Both the position numbers and the translations under genes were made by a program. A DNA stretch of 50,617 bases from JADKIH01 sp031367345. Lineage in GTDB: Bacteria > Bacteroidota > Bacteroidia > AKYH767-A > 2013-40CM-41-45. The notes beneath the pieces were generated by a model. That model had not been told where the DNA came from. It saw only the letters and a list, made by a program, of their open reading frames with translations, and made no database searches. The stretch covers positions 1 through 50,617 of the forward strand of contig JANLPR010000167.1 of assembly GCA_031367345.1 (NCBI GenBank). The letters run 5' to 3'. Positions 44,206 to 50,617 of this stretch are shown piece by piece (position 1 is the first letter of the stretch; each line of letters opens with the position of its first letter).

Positions 44206-44236
44206 CATATATATGTCGTATTGATATAATTTCAAA
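44206..44236 (-). promoter_or_regulatory. Promoter of the subtilase-NrnA-FKBP operon
   Basis: On the minus strand TTTG (44236-44233), 19 bases, then TATATATG (44213-44206). This is the Bacteroidota sigma-A arrangement TTTG-N19-TAnnTTTG with one -7 mismatch. The start codon is 39 bases downstream. Confidence 0.65.
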
Positions 44237-44371
44237 GGTGAACCTTGTTTTTTGAGTTTGAGCCGGAACAATCCACAACTTATCCAATTCAAAATGTGAA
44301 TAAACCATGGGACACTAAAACAATTTTATCACTAAAAAGTTCAAATTAGAATTATTCTCAAAATACCATAG

Positions 44372-44389
44372 TGAGTAAAGAATTACTCA
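44372..44389. promoter_or_regulatory. 18-bp palindrome, possible operator
   Basis: TGAGTAA and TTACTCA flank AGAA in a perfect inverted repeat, between two divergent promoters. The arms fit a dimeric repressor site, but no regulator is known. Confidence 0.4.
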
Positions 44390-44433
44390 TTAAATAATCA
44401 TCTAATTTATTGACTCTATATGCAATACTTTTT

Positions 44434-44441
44434 TATATTTG
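44434..44441 (+). promoter_or_regulatory. Putative -7 box for the small unknown gene
   Basis: TATATTTG matches TAnnTTTG, with ATTG 21 bases upstream (44409-44412). The next start codon is 110 bases away, giving a fairly long leader. Confidence 0.4.
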
Positions 44442-44551
44442 TTCATCGTTACTACTTAATGAAATAGTTATTCATTGAATAGGTAACACTGCAATTTTCT
44501 CAAACGCTTCAATCCATTCCCACTCCTGGATTTGCATAATTCAGTCGGCAA

Positions 44552-44854
44552 ATGAAAAGCTCTGTTTACCAATATCCGTACGAAAAAGTATTTAGAAGAA
44601 CTAAAGGAGTATTGGCTAAACTTGGACTTAAGATTACTAATTTTGATTCTTCGACAGGAAACATTTCTGCCACTTCCAACTTTTCCTTTTTTAAACCTAC
44701 AGTTAAAATTAATCTCATTATTGAAGCAATGGAAAATAATAATACGAAAGTTTCTGTTACTGGCCTTCAGATTAAACGAAATTTTTTTGCAAAAGATAAT
44801 GATGCTGAAGTGCGAGAGGCAGAAATATTAGATGCTATTTCAACGGTTATCTAG
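44552..44854 (+). CDS. Small protein of unknown function
   Basis: The product has 100 residues, without a signal peptide. It looks like one alpha/beta domain: a helix (YEKVFRRTKGVLAKLGLKI), beta strands (GNISATSNFS, VKINLIIEAMENNNTKVSVTG) and a C-terminal helix (DAEVREAEILDAI). The helix-strand order recalls DUF3568-like domains, but I cannot name a family. It stands between divergent promoters and the aminotransferase gene, which seems to have its own promoter. Confidence 0.75.
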   Translation: MKSSVYQYPYEKVFRRTKGVLAKLGLKITNFDSSTGNISATSNFSFFKPTVKINLIIEAMENNNTKVSVTGLQIKRNFFAKDNDAEVREAEILDAISTVI

Positions 44855-44882
44855 GTTAGAAAAATCATAATCCATCATATTT

Positions 44883-44913
44883 ATTGATTTGTTCTTCATT
44901 TTGCTTAATTTTG
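44883..44913 (+). promoter_or_regulatory. Putative promoter of the class III aminotransferase gene
   Basis: ATTG (44883-44886), 19 bases, then TAATTTTG (44906-44913), an exact -7 match. The ATG is at 44920, only 6 bases later, so the mRNA may start at the AUG. Confidence 0.55.
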
Positions 44914-44919
44914 AGCAAA

Positions 44920-46110
44920 ATGGAATTCCGTCACCAAATATTTCTAAATCATTTAGCCCAAACAAGTCCTACTCCTCCTGCTCTCGATATCGAAAAAGCA
45001 GAAGGGATTTATTTGTTTGACTCGAATGGTAAAAAATACATCGACCTTATTAGTGGAATTGCTGTATCAAGTTTAGGTCATGGCCATCCTGAAATTAAAA
45101 AAGCTGCAAAAGATCAAATCGATCGTCACATGCACTTAATGGTTTACGGCGAATACATCATCACACCCCAAATTGAACTCGCATTTAAATTAACATCACT
45201 TTTACCCGACGATCTGTGTTCAGTTTATTTTACGAACAGTGGTTCTGAAGCTACTGAGGGTGCTATGAAATTAGCAAAGCGATATACAGGACGAACAAAT
45301 TTTGTATCATTCAAAAATAGCTATCACGGAAGTACACAAGGTGCCTTAAGTCTTTGCGGAAGTGAATGGTTGAAAAATGCATTTCGTCCGCTTTTAACCG
45401 GTCAGACCATCCTCGACTTCAATGATACCACCAACTTTAATTTGATTAACGAGAATACTGCTGCCGTTTTTGTGGAACCTATACAAGCAGAAGCAGGAAT
45501 TATTTTATCCGAAAACAATTTCCTGACAAAACTAAAAAACAGATGTGTTGAAACAGGTACGTTGTTAGTGTTCGACGAAATTCAAACCGGAATGGGCCGA
45601 ACAGGAAAGTTTTTCGCTTTCGAACATTTTGATGTAATACCCGATATATTATTATTGGGAAAAGCATTAGGTGGAGGAATGCCTTTGGGCGCTTTCATTT
45701 CTTCAAAAGAAATTATGTTGCATTTAACTTTCAATCCTATTTTAGGAAATATGACTACATTTGGAGGTCACCCTGTTTGTTGTTCAACTTCTAAAGCCGC
45801 AATTGAAGTTATTGAACGGGAAAAATTTCATGTTCAAGCACTCAACAAAGAGAAAATTTTTAGAACTCAGCTTGTTCATGATAAAATCAGAAAGATTAAA
45901 GGCAAAGGTTTGTTTCTTTGTATTGAATTTGACGATGAAAAATTTAATCAAGACGTAATTAATCAATGCTCCAAAGAAGGTCTGATAAGTGATTGGTTTT
46001 TATTTGCGCCAAATTGTTTTAGGATTGCCCCTCCACTTACTATTAGTGAAAATGAAATTATAGATGCCTGCAAAATTATTCTTTTAGCTATTGAACATTG
46101 CAGTCGTTAA
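44920..46110 (+). CDS. Class III PLP-dependent aminotransferase
   Basis: The start at 44920 (MEFRHQIFLNHLAQ) gives 396 residues. The fold is that of acetylornithine/ornithine aminotransferases. The PLP lysine is Lys248 in LLLGKALGGGMPLGA, with Asp219 in VFDEIQTGMGRTG and the phosphate-binding NSGSEATEGAMKLA. No arginine biosynthesis genes lie nearby, so the amino donor and acceptor are not defined. A TTG 36 bases upstream opens the frame further but would lie in the promoter. Confidence 0.9.
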   Translation: MEFRHQIFLNHLAQTSPTPPALDIEKAEGIYLFDSNGKKYIDLISGIAVSSLGHGHPEIKKAAKDQIDRHMHLMVYGEYIITPQIELAFKLTSLLPDDLCSVYFTNSGSEATEGAMKLAKRYTGRTNFVSFKNSYHGSTQGALSLCGSEWLKNAFRPLLTGQTILDFNDTTNFNLINENTAAVFVEPIQAEAGIILSENNFLTKLKNRCVETGTLLVFDEIQTGMGRTGKFFAFEHFDVIPDILLLGKALGGGMPLGAFISSKEIMLHLTFNPILGNMTTFGGHPVCCSTSKAAIEVIEREKFHVQALNKEKIFRTQLVHDKIRKIKGKGLFLCIEFDDEKFNQDVINQCSKEGLISDWFLFAPNCFRIAPPLTISENEIIDACKIILLAIEHCSR

Positions 46111-46139
46111 TTAAATATATTAATTTTTAATTTAAAAAT

Positions 46140-46817
46140 ATGAACGTATTAATCGTAGAAGACGAAAGGCAACTTTCGCATGAAATAGAAATTTTTCTGA
46201 CCAAACAAGGTTTTCATTGCGACGTAGCCTTCAATGGCAAGAGTGCTTCAGAAAAAATTTTCGTGAACTCTTATGATTTTGTGTTGCTTGATATCGGATT
46301 GCCCGAACACAATGGCTTTCAACTCCTGAAAGAAGCGAAAGAAGCAGGCAAAGATGCAGCCTTCATTATTCTTACTGCAAGAGGTTCTATCGACGATCGG
46401 ATTACCGGACTAGATTTGGGAGCTGATGATTATCTGGCTAAACCCTTTTCACTGCTTGAACTTCAAGCTCGAATGCAGGCAATTCTAAGGCGTAAGCATG
46501 GCCTAAAAAACAATACCATTCAGATCCATGAATACTCGATGGATATTCAAAACAGAACCGTTTCCTTCGAAAAGAATGTGATTAGTCTGACGAAAAAAGA
46601 ATTCGACATTTTGCATTATATGGCGCTTCACAAAAACCGTGTGATCACTCGAGCACAATTAACCGAACACATCTGGGGCGACGTATTGGAAGAAGATTAC
46701 GAATCGAATTATATAGACGTTCACATGAAAAACCTGCGGAAAAAACTTTCTGCCTTTGGAAATTCAGATTTTATTGAAACAGTTCGAGGCATCGGATACC
46801 GTTTGAATATGTCTTAA
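46140..46817 (+). CDS. OmpR-family response regulator
   Basis: The product has 225 residues. The receiver domain has VEDE at residues 6-9, phospho-acceptor Asp51 in VLLDIGLPEHNGF and Lys in DDYLAKPFS. The output domain is a winged helix (LTKKEFDILHYMA, YIDVHMKNLRKKL, ETVRGIGYRL). The partner kinase starts 21 bases later. The 29 bases before it are almost all A and T, and I see no phased repeats of the type found at the other pair. Confidence 0.93.
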   Translation: MNVLIVEDERQLSHEIEIFLTKQGFHCDVAFNGKSASEKIFVNSYDFVLLDIGLPEHNGFQLLKEAKEAGKDAAFIILTARGSIDDRITGLDLGADDYLAKPFSLLELQARMQAILRRKHGLKNNTIQIHEYSMDIQNRTVSFEKNVISLTKKEFDILHYMALHKNRVITRAQLTEHIWGDVLEEDYESNYIDVHMKNLRKKLSAFGNSDFIETVRGIGYRLNMS

Positions 46818-46838
46818 TTTTTTCATTGACCTTATCCA

Positions 46839-48176
46839 ATGAAAATACAAGTTAAACTTGCTCTTTATAATGCACTTTCGAAAGCCATTATCATACTTGC
46901 GATTGGCGCTATTATGCCACTTATTATTCAACGTGTAGCGTACAATCACCTTGACAGACGATTGGTTGCAAGGCTTGACAAAACCATGCACATGGTTACT
47001 ATGGGTGGCTTAGATGAAATTACTATCGACGCTGATTGCAGTTTTGATAGTTATAACATTTACAAAGAAGAGTTTCTTTCTATTTCACCAATAGCTGCAC
47101 TACCTAAAGATTTCGGTAAGTACCATATTGAAAATGCAGAACGACTAATTGAAAATGAAGTATTGAAACATCGCGTACTTACCCAAGCATTCGTTTACGA
47201 TAATCAACTTTACATTATGGAGATCGGTGAAGGCTTAAGTGCATACGATCAGTTAAACGATACGATTCGAAAATTTACTATTTGGATGATGCTTGCCATT
47301 GTTGTGATCAGTATCTTTTTCGATTTTCTATTTGCCCGATTGTTGTTAAGACCTTTCAATAAAATTGTAACACAAAAACTTGGCGATGTTCAGCATCCTT
47401 CAACGTTTAATCCGAAGCCGGTAAAAACATCTACCTCAGAATTTGCTCACCTCGATAAGAGCATCAATGAAATGATGTTGAAAATAAAAGAAACGTTTGA
47501 AACGGAAAGAGAATTTATAATGAATGTTTCGCACGAGATCCTTACTCCTATTTCAATTTTAAAAAACAGAATTGAAAATATTATCTCCGACCCATCAGTT
47601 CCAGATCATATACAAGACAAAATGATCGATTCGCAACGTACACTTGGACGATTAACAAAAGTAGTGCGTTCACTCTTATATATCAGTAAAATTGAAAATG
47701 CACAGTATATTAAAAATGAAAGCGTAGACATAGAACAAGTAGTGCGCGAAATTTTTGAGGAGCTGGAAGAATTAATACAAGGACGAGGAATTACTTTGGT
47801 AAACGAATGGGAAGACAACTTTGTGTTTGCTCCCTGCAATAAATCGTTAGTTCATACGCTTTTATTCAATTTGATCACCAATGCTATAAAATACAATTCA
47901 GAGAATGGTAAAATTTTCGTTTCCGGAAAAATGATTGGCGAAGAGTATATTTTCAGAGTGAAAGACACTGGTCAAGGTATTAAAAAAGTACAGTTACCAT
48001 TTATTTTCGATCGCTTCAAACGATTCAGACCGGAAGATGAAATGTCGTATGGCTTAGGACTGCCGATTGTAAAAACGATTGCAGACTTTCATGGAATACA
48101 AGTGGCAGCATACAGCGAAGAAAATGATGGATGTACAATGGAACTACGGTTTCCAAAATCGGAAACAATTGTTTAA
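46839..48176 (+). CDS. Sensor histidine kinase
   Basis: The product has 445 residues. Membrane helices at about residues 14-31 and 145-165 bracket a periplasmic domain of about 110 residues. A HAMP-like link follows (RLLLRPFNKIV). The phosphoacceptor is His232 in SHEILTPISI. The ATPase domain shows LLFNLITNAIKYN, VKDTGQGIKK and YGLGLPIVKTIAD. It pairs with the upstream regulator; the signal is unknown. A tiny secreted protein gene follows 88 bases later and may be part of the same regulon. Confidence 0.92.
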   Translation: MKIQVKLALYNALSKAIIILAIGAIMPLIIQRVAYNHLDRRLVARLDKTMHMVTMGGLDEITIDADCSFDSYNIYKEEFLSISPIAALPKDFGKYHIENAERLIENEVLKHRVLTQAFVYDNQLYIMEIGEGLSAYDQLNDTIRKFTIWMMLAIVVISIFFDFLFARLLLRPFNKIVTQKLGDVQHPSTFNPKPVKTSTSEFAHLDKSINEMMLKIKETFETEREFIMNVSHEILTPISILKNRIENIISDPSVPDHIQDKMIDSQRTLGRLTKVVRSLLYISKIENAQYIKNESVDIEQVVREIFEELEELIQGRGITLVNEWEDNFVFAPCNKSLVHTLLFNLITNAIKYNSENGKIFVSGKMIGEEYIFRVKDTGQGIKKVQLPFIFDRFKRFRPEDEMSYGLGLPIVKTIADFHGIQVAAYSEENDGCTMELRFPKSETIV

Positions 48177-48264
48177 CCCATAAGCATTTATTGAACAGAT
48201 TTGCAGAGCCCACTTCACCCTCTCTTCACCACTTTTTTGCCACTTTTGCAACAAAATAAGTTGG

Positions 48265-48483
48265 ATGAAAGCGCGCATTATTGCTTTAGTAGGAATAGTA
48301 CTTTTAGTTGCTTCGGTTAATGAATCGAAGGCCTATTTACCGGGAACACACGAAATACATAAACCATTGCCCAATCGAACTCAAATTAAAGACTCAATCG
48401 TTACCCATAGCAAAGGCTCCATAAAAAGTGTAAAAACGAATAAAACGAAGGTCCAACACATACAGAAAACGCAAAAGCACTAA
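48265..48483 (+). CDS. Tiny basic secreted protein
   Basis: The product has 72 residues. A Sec signal peptide (residues 1-23, ending ESKA) leaves a mature chain of about 49 residues that is very rich in Lys, with several His and Thr, and has no Cys. The C-terminus reads KTNKTKVQHIQKTQKH. No family is recognised. A terminator begins within its last codons. The placement right after a two-component pair suggests a regulated envelope peptide; function is unknown. Confidence 0.7.
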   Translation: MKARIIALVGIVLLVASVNESKAYLPGTHEIHKPLPNRTQIKDSIVTHSKGSIKSVKTNKTKVQHIQKTQKH

Positions 48484-48502
48484 TTGAGTGCTTTCTTTTT
48501 TT
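48474..48502 (+). terminator. Terminator after the tiny secreted protein gene
   Basis: AAAGCAC (48474-48480) and GTGCTTT (48488-48494) form a 7-bp stem with the stop codon in the 7-base loop, followed by a T-rich tract. Confidence 0.8.
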
Positions 48503-48553
48503 AATTAAGAAAGTAATGTTCAAAAATCCTACTTTTTTATGTTTAAATTAGTA

Positions 48554-48583
48554 TTTGCAAGTAAAAAGATTCTTATATATTTG
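48554..48583 (+). promoter_or_regulatory. Promoter of the PhyH dioxygenase gene
   Basis: TTTG (48554-48557), 18 bases, then TATATTTG (48576-48583). Both elements match the Bacteroidota consensus exactly. The leader would be about 90 bases; the start codon is at 48682. Confidence 0.7.
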
Positions 48584-48681
48584 TGCACTAAGCAAATTTT
48601 GACAAAAACAGCCATAATTTATAATGAGAGTACCTATTTCTTTGATTGACAGTAAGGTAGATCTTATATAAAAAACTGAAA

Positions 48682-49491
48682 ATGAGTAACACCCAATATC
48701 AAAAATTTACTCTCGGCAGTAAATTGACCGAAGAGCAGATAACGTTTTTTGATAAAAACGGATTTATACACTTTACCGGAGCTGCTTCTGCAGAAGAAGT
48801 AACGAGCATTATCAATTCTACCGAAGAGTTACAGCAAAAATGGATTCAAAGTGGAACGAAAAAGATCAACGGCGTACCAATTAAATTTGGACACGACGAG
48901 AATGGATCGGAAATCGTTCACCGCTTCCCTTTTACGAGCCAATACAGCGAAACCGTCCACCATTTTGTGACTGGCGAGCGTATTCAAGCTTTGAAGGTTT
49001 TATTACCTCAAGGTTCTCGAATTGCCGAAAATGAAAAAGATGGCGTTATCGTAAATCATTACGTAAATACCATTAATAGTAATTTTCGTCAGATGGGATG
49101 GCACACAGACAGCATGCGTGATATTTTCTATGGAAAAAAGATTATGCCGATGTTGAATGTGGGTCTATACCTCGATGACTCCTCTACCGATAAAGGGGGA
49201 TTGCGTATTATTCCGGGAACACACAAACAAAATTTATTTAGTATGCTTTTTAAGAAAGCATATTTTATGAATAACGAAGAAGATAAAAACGAAGTATTGG
49301 TAGATGCAAAAGCCGGCGATGTAGTAGTTCACGACGGACGTATCTGGCACAGAGTTGCTATGTCGCCTCATACCGGAGCTGCAAGTAGACGCCGCGTAAT
49401 GTATATTCCTGTTATTCTTGGAAAATATATGCCGAAGTCTGAAGAGAGTACGACTCCCTTCTATCATCACTTTCAAAAATTAGTAAAGTAA
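48682..49491 (+). CDS. Phytanoyl-CoA dioxygenase (PhyH) family protein
   Basis: The product has 269 residues. It is an iron/2-oxoglutarate-dependent oxygenase: the iron ligands are His141 and Asp143 (GWHTDSMRD) and His223 (IWHRVAMS). The jelly-roll region GGLRIIPGTHKQNL is conserved. PhyH relatives hydroxylate many substrates, from fatty acyl-CoA to small metabolites, so the substrate is open. It has its own promoter and terminator and is thus a single-gene unit. Confidence 0.9.
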   Translation: MSNTQYQKFTLGSKLTEEQITFFDKNGFIHFTGAASAEEVTSIINSTEELQQKWIQSGTKKINGVPIKFGHDENGSEIVHRFPFTSQYSETVHHFVTGERIQALKVLLPQGSRIAENEKDGVIVNHYVNTINSNFRQMGWHTDSMRDIFYGKKIMPMLNVGLYLDDSSTDKGGLRIIPGTHKQNLFSMLFKKAYFMNNEEDKNEVLVDAKAGDVVVHDGRIWHRVAMSPHTGAASRRRVMYIPVILGKYMPKSEESTTPFYHHFQKLVK

Positions 49492-49513
49492 TATTTTACA
49501 ACTTATATTATTC

Positions 49514-49546
49514 AAAATGGAATCAGCATCTGATTCCATTTTTTAT
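49514..49546 (+). terminator. Terminator after the PhyH gene
   Basis: AAAATGGAATCAG (49514-49526) and CTGATTCCATTTT (49530-49542) form a perfect 13-bp stem with a 3-base loop, then T-rich sequence. Confidence 0.9.
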
Positions 49547-49559
49547 TTAATCACATCTC

Positions 49560-50342
49560 ATGAATTTTGCACTTATAACAGGCGCCAGCAAAGGCATCGG
49601 AAAAGAAATGGCTATAGAATTAGCCAAAAAGAAATACAATTTAATACTCGTAGCACGTAGCGAAGATGTGTTGCAGGCTTTGTGTAAAGAAATTTCTGAT
49701 AAGTACTCTGTTGAATGTAATTATATAGCAACAGATTTAAGTACAAGTGAAGGAATAGATAAAGTTGTTGCCTATGTAGAATCAAAAAAAATACCGGTAT
49801 CAGTTTTAATCAACAACGCGGGTTATGGCCTTTGGGGGAAATTGGAAATCCAATCGATCGATGCTACAAAAGATATGATGCAACTCAACATGGTAACGAT
49901 GGTTGAGCTTACACAACGGTTGATACCAACATTAAAGCAAAGTTCTTCTCAATCGTATATTATGAATGTAGCGAGTACCGCAGCATATCAGGCAGTCCCT
50001 ACATTAGCGGTATATGCAGCTACAAAAGCTTTCGTAATACTTTTTTCAAGAGGGTTACGAATGGAATTGAAAAAGGCAGGTGTTTCTGTTACATGCTTAA
50101 GTCCTGGCGCAACGGATACTAATTTTATGAATGCGGCAGGAATGAATACTCCGGAAATAATTAAACGCGCCGCGAAATTTAATATGGATCCGGAAGTTGT
50201 AGCTAAGTTCGCTATCAAAGGAATGTTCAACAAGAAAAGTGAAATTATTCCCGGCTGGATAAATAAGATTTCCGTTGCGTTTACTTATTTTGTACCCAAG
50301 GCTCTTCCCGAAAAAATAGCCGCCGATCTTTATAAAGATTGA
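49560..50342 (+). CDS. Short-chain dehydrogenase/reductase
   Basis: The product has 260 residues. The cofactor loop is TGASKGIG (residues 7-14), followed by NNAGYG. Catalytic residues are Ser139, Tyr152 and Lys156 (YAATK). Arg33 after the second strand (LVARSE) suggests NADP. The sequence is like YqjQ/DltE-type reductases, whose substrates are mostly unknown. It begins 14 bases after the PhyH terminator; its own promoter is not clear. Confidence 0.92.
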   Translation: MNFALITGASKGIGKEMAIELAKKKYNLILVARSEDVLQALCKEISDKYSVECNYIATDLSTSEGIDKVVAYVESKKIPVSVLINNAGYGLWGKLEIQSIDATKDMMQLNMVTMVELTQRLIPTLKQSSSQSYIMNVASTAAYQAVPTLAVYAATKAFVILFSRGLRMELKKAGVSVTCLSPGATDTNFMNAAGMNTPEIIKRAAKFNMDPEVVAKFAIKGMFNKKSEIIPGWINKISVAFTYFVPKALPEKIAADLYKD

Positions 50343-50369
50343 TTGGTGTAAGAAGTGGTGATTTTATAA

Positions 50370-50404
50370 TTATGAATGAAGAATGATTAATGATTAATGA
50401 TCAT
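50370..50404 (-). repeat. Heptamer array, inverted orientation
   Basis: Five 7-base units read TTATGAA, TGAAGAA, TGATTAA, TGATTAA, TGATCAT. On the minus strand they are of the TTAATCA/TTCTTCA type, so this is a small array facing the one at 50425-50466. Confidence 0.6.
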
Positions 50405-50424
50405 TTATTAATTGACTACTATGC

Positions 50425-50466
50425 TTTTTACTTCATACTTTATACTTAATACTTTATACTTTACCC
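50425..50466 (+). repeat. Heptamer array beside repeat copy 2
   Basis: Six 7-base units: TTTTTAC, TTCATAC, TTTATAC, TTAATAC, TTTATAC, TTTACCC. It starts with the same unit as the array at 2473 and ends exactly where the 83-bp repeat copy begins. Confidence 0.75.
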
Positions 50467-50549
50467 CGCTGAGCGTAATTTTTAGAGAGGCGGAAGTGGA
50501 AAATAAAATGCAAGCCATCATTTGCCGAACGGAATTCCGCTCTTGGCAG
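50467..50549 (+). repeat. 83-bp dispersed palindromic repeat, copy 2
   Basis: This copy is identical to 2363-2445 except at two positions (G to T in the left arm, G to A in the interior). The left arm is GAGCGTAATT, so one base of the inverted repeat is unpaired here. It follows the heptamer array directly. Confidence 0.85.
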
Positions 50550-50550
50550 G

Positions 50551-50617
50551 AAAAATGTCTGAACCGGGATTTAGTTGATTTGAGGATTTTTATGATTCGA
50601 AATTAAAAAAATGTCTG
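50551..50617 (+). repeat. Possible direct repeat cut by the window edge
   Basis: AAAAATGTCTG occurs at 50551-50561 and again at 50607-50617, the last bases of the window, 56 bases apart. The spacer includes GAACCGGGATTTAGTTGATT. A second unit would continue beyond the edge, so the array cannot be confirmed. Confidence 0.35.

Larger units (their letters stand above)
44167..44551. other. Divergent intergenic region with promoters and palindromes
   Basis: These 385 bases hold the subtilase operon promoter (44206-44236), a rightward -7 box (44434-44441) and two palindromes. TGAGTAA-AGAA-TTACTCA (44372-44389) has perfect 7-bp arms. AATGAA (44458-44463) and TTCATT (44471-44476) form a second. No gene is seen. 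Confidence 0.6.

Noticed and set aside
46107..46140. Phased regulator repeats upstream of the second two-component pair
   Set aside because: TTAAT motifs occur there, but at 13 and 7 base intervals in an almost pure A/T stretch, so they look like composition rather than sites.
50412..50606. 64-codon open frame at the right edge
   Set aside because: It is composed of the heptamer array and the dispersed repeat. The corresponding frame in copy 1 is broken by a stop, so it is not a conserved gene.
1..50617. tRNA or rRNA genes, prophage, defence island
   Set aside because: I read the intergenic gaps for tRNA T-loop motifs and for integrase, transposase and defence proteins and found none. A covariance-model search would settle the RNA question.

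Overview
The window is AT-rich chromosomal DNA from a member of the Bacteroidota. Four predicted secreted proteins end in type IX secretion (T9SS) type A sorting domains. Several promoters fit the Bacteroidota pattern TTTG / TAnnTTTG, ribosome binding sites are weak, and lipoproteins with a Cys lipobox are common. Gene content (three-gene transhydrogenase, GldI-like FKBP lipoprotein, RprXY-like regulators, phosphosulfolactate synthase) suggests a free-living aerobic or facultative lineage, perhaps near Chitinophagales or Sphingobacteriales; the exact lineage is a guess. I found no rRNA, tRNA, CRISPR array, phage or complete insertion sequence.

Layout. 1-2.6 kb: a T9SS cargo gene, then a 767-base gene-poor stretch with palindromic elements and a heptanucleotide array. 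2.6-4.5 kb (minus): a PhnA-like zinc-ribbon protein, a PhnP-like metallo-beta-lactamase-fold hydrolase and a small unknown. 4.66-8.33 kb: operon pntAA - unknown - pntAB - pntB - ndk. 8.4-9.9 kb (minus): a DUF721 gene and recF. 10.1-13.4 kb: a TPR protein, phosphosulfolactate synthase, a LEA-type lipoprotein and a DinB-like protein. 13.4-16.9 kb: a T9SS protein divergent from an RprX/RprY-like two-component pair, with four helically phased GTTAA repeats between them. 17-21 kb: a Rieske lipoprotein, a membrane protein, a beta-propeller protein, an FAD oxidoreductase and a convergent nitronate monooxygenase. 21.2-23.5 kb: a sugar nucleotidyltransferase and glyA.

23.5-31.7 kb: homogentisate dioxygenase (minus), a large T9SS protein, then fumarylacetoacetase, rel and a Fur regulator. 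The two tyrosine-degradation enzymes flank the T9SS gene. 31.9-38.9 kb: a STAS protein, then the compact run purA - TIGR02757 - BatA-like - dihydroorotase-like - low-molecular-weight phosphatase - RsmI-like methylase. The dihydroorotase-like protein lacks two zinc ligands. 39-44.2 kb (minus): a lipoprotein, and a translationally coupled operon of subtilase, NrnA-like phosphoesterase and two FKBP lipoproteins behind a good promoter. 44.5-50.3 kb: a small unknown, a class III aminotransferase, a second two-component pair followed by a tiny basic secreted protein, a PhyH dioxygenase and a short-chain dehydrogenase.

The right edge repeats what is seen near the left edge: an 83-bp palindromic element (81/83 identical, 48 kb apart) again beside a heptanucleotide array. 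This, the phased regulatory repeats and the uncharacterised gene inside the transhydrogenase operon are the most interesting non-routine signals. I see no clear new multi-gene system such as a defence island or a biosynthetic cluster.
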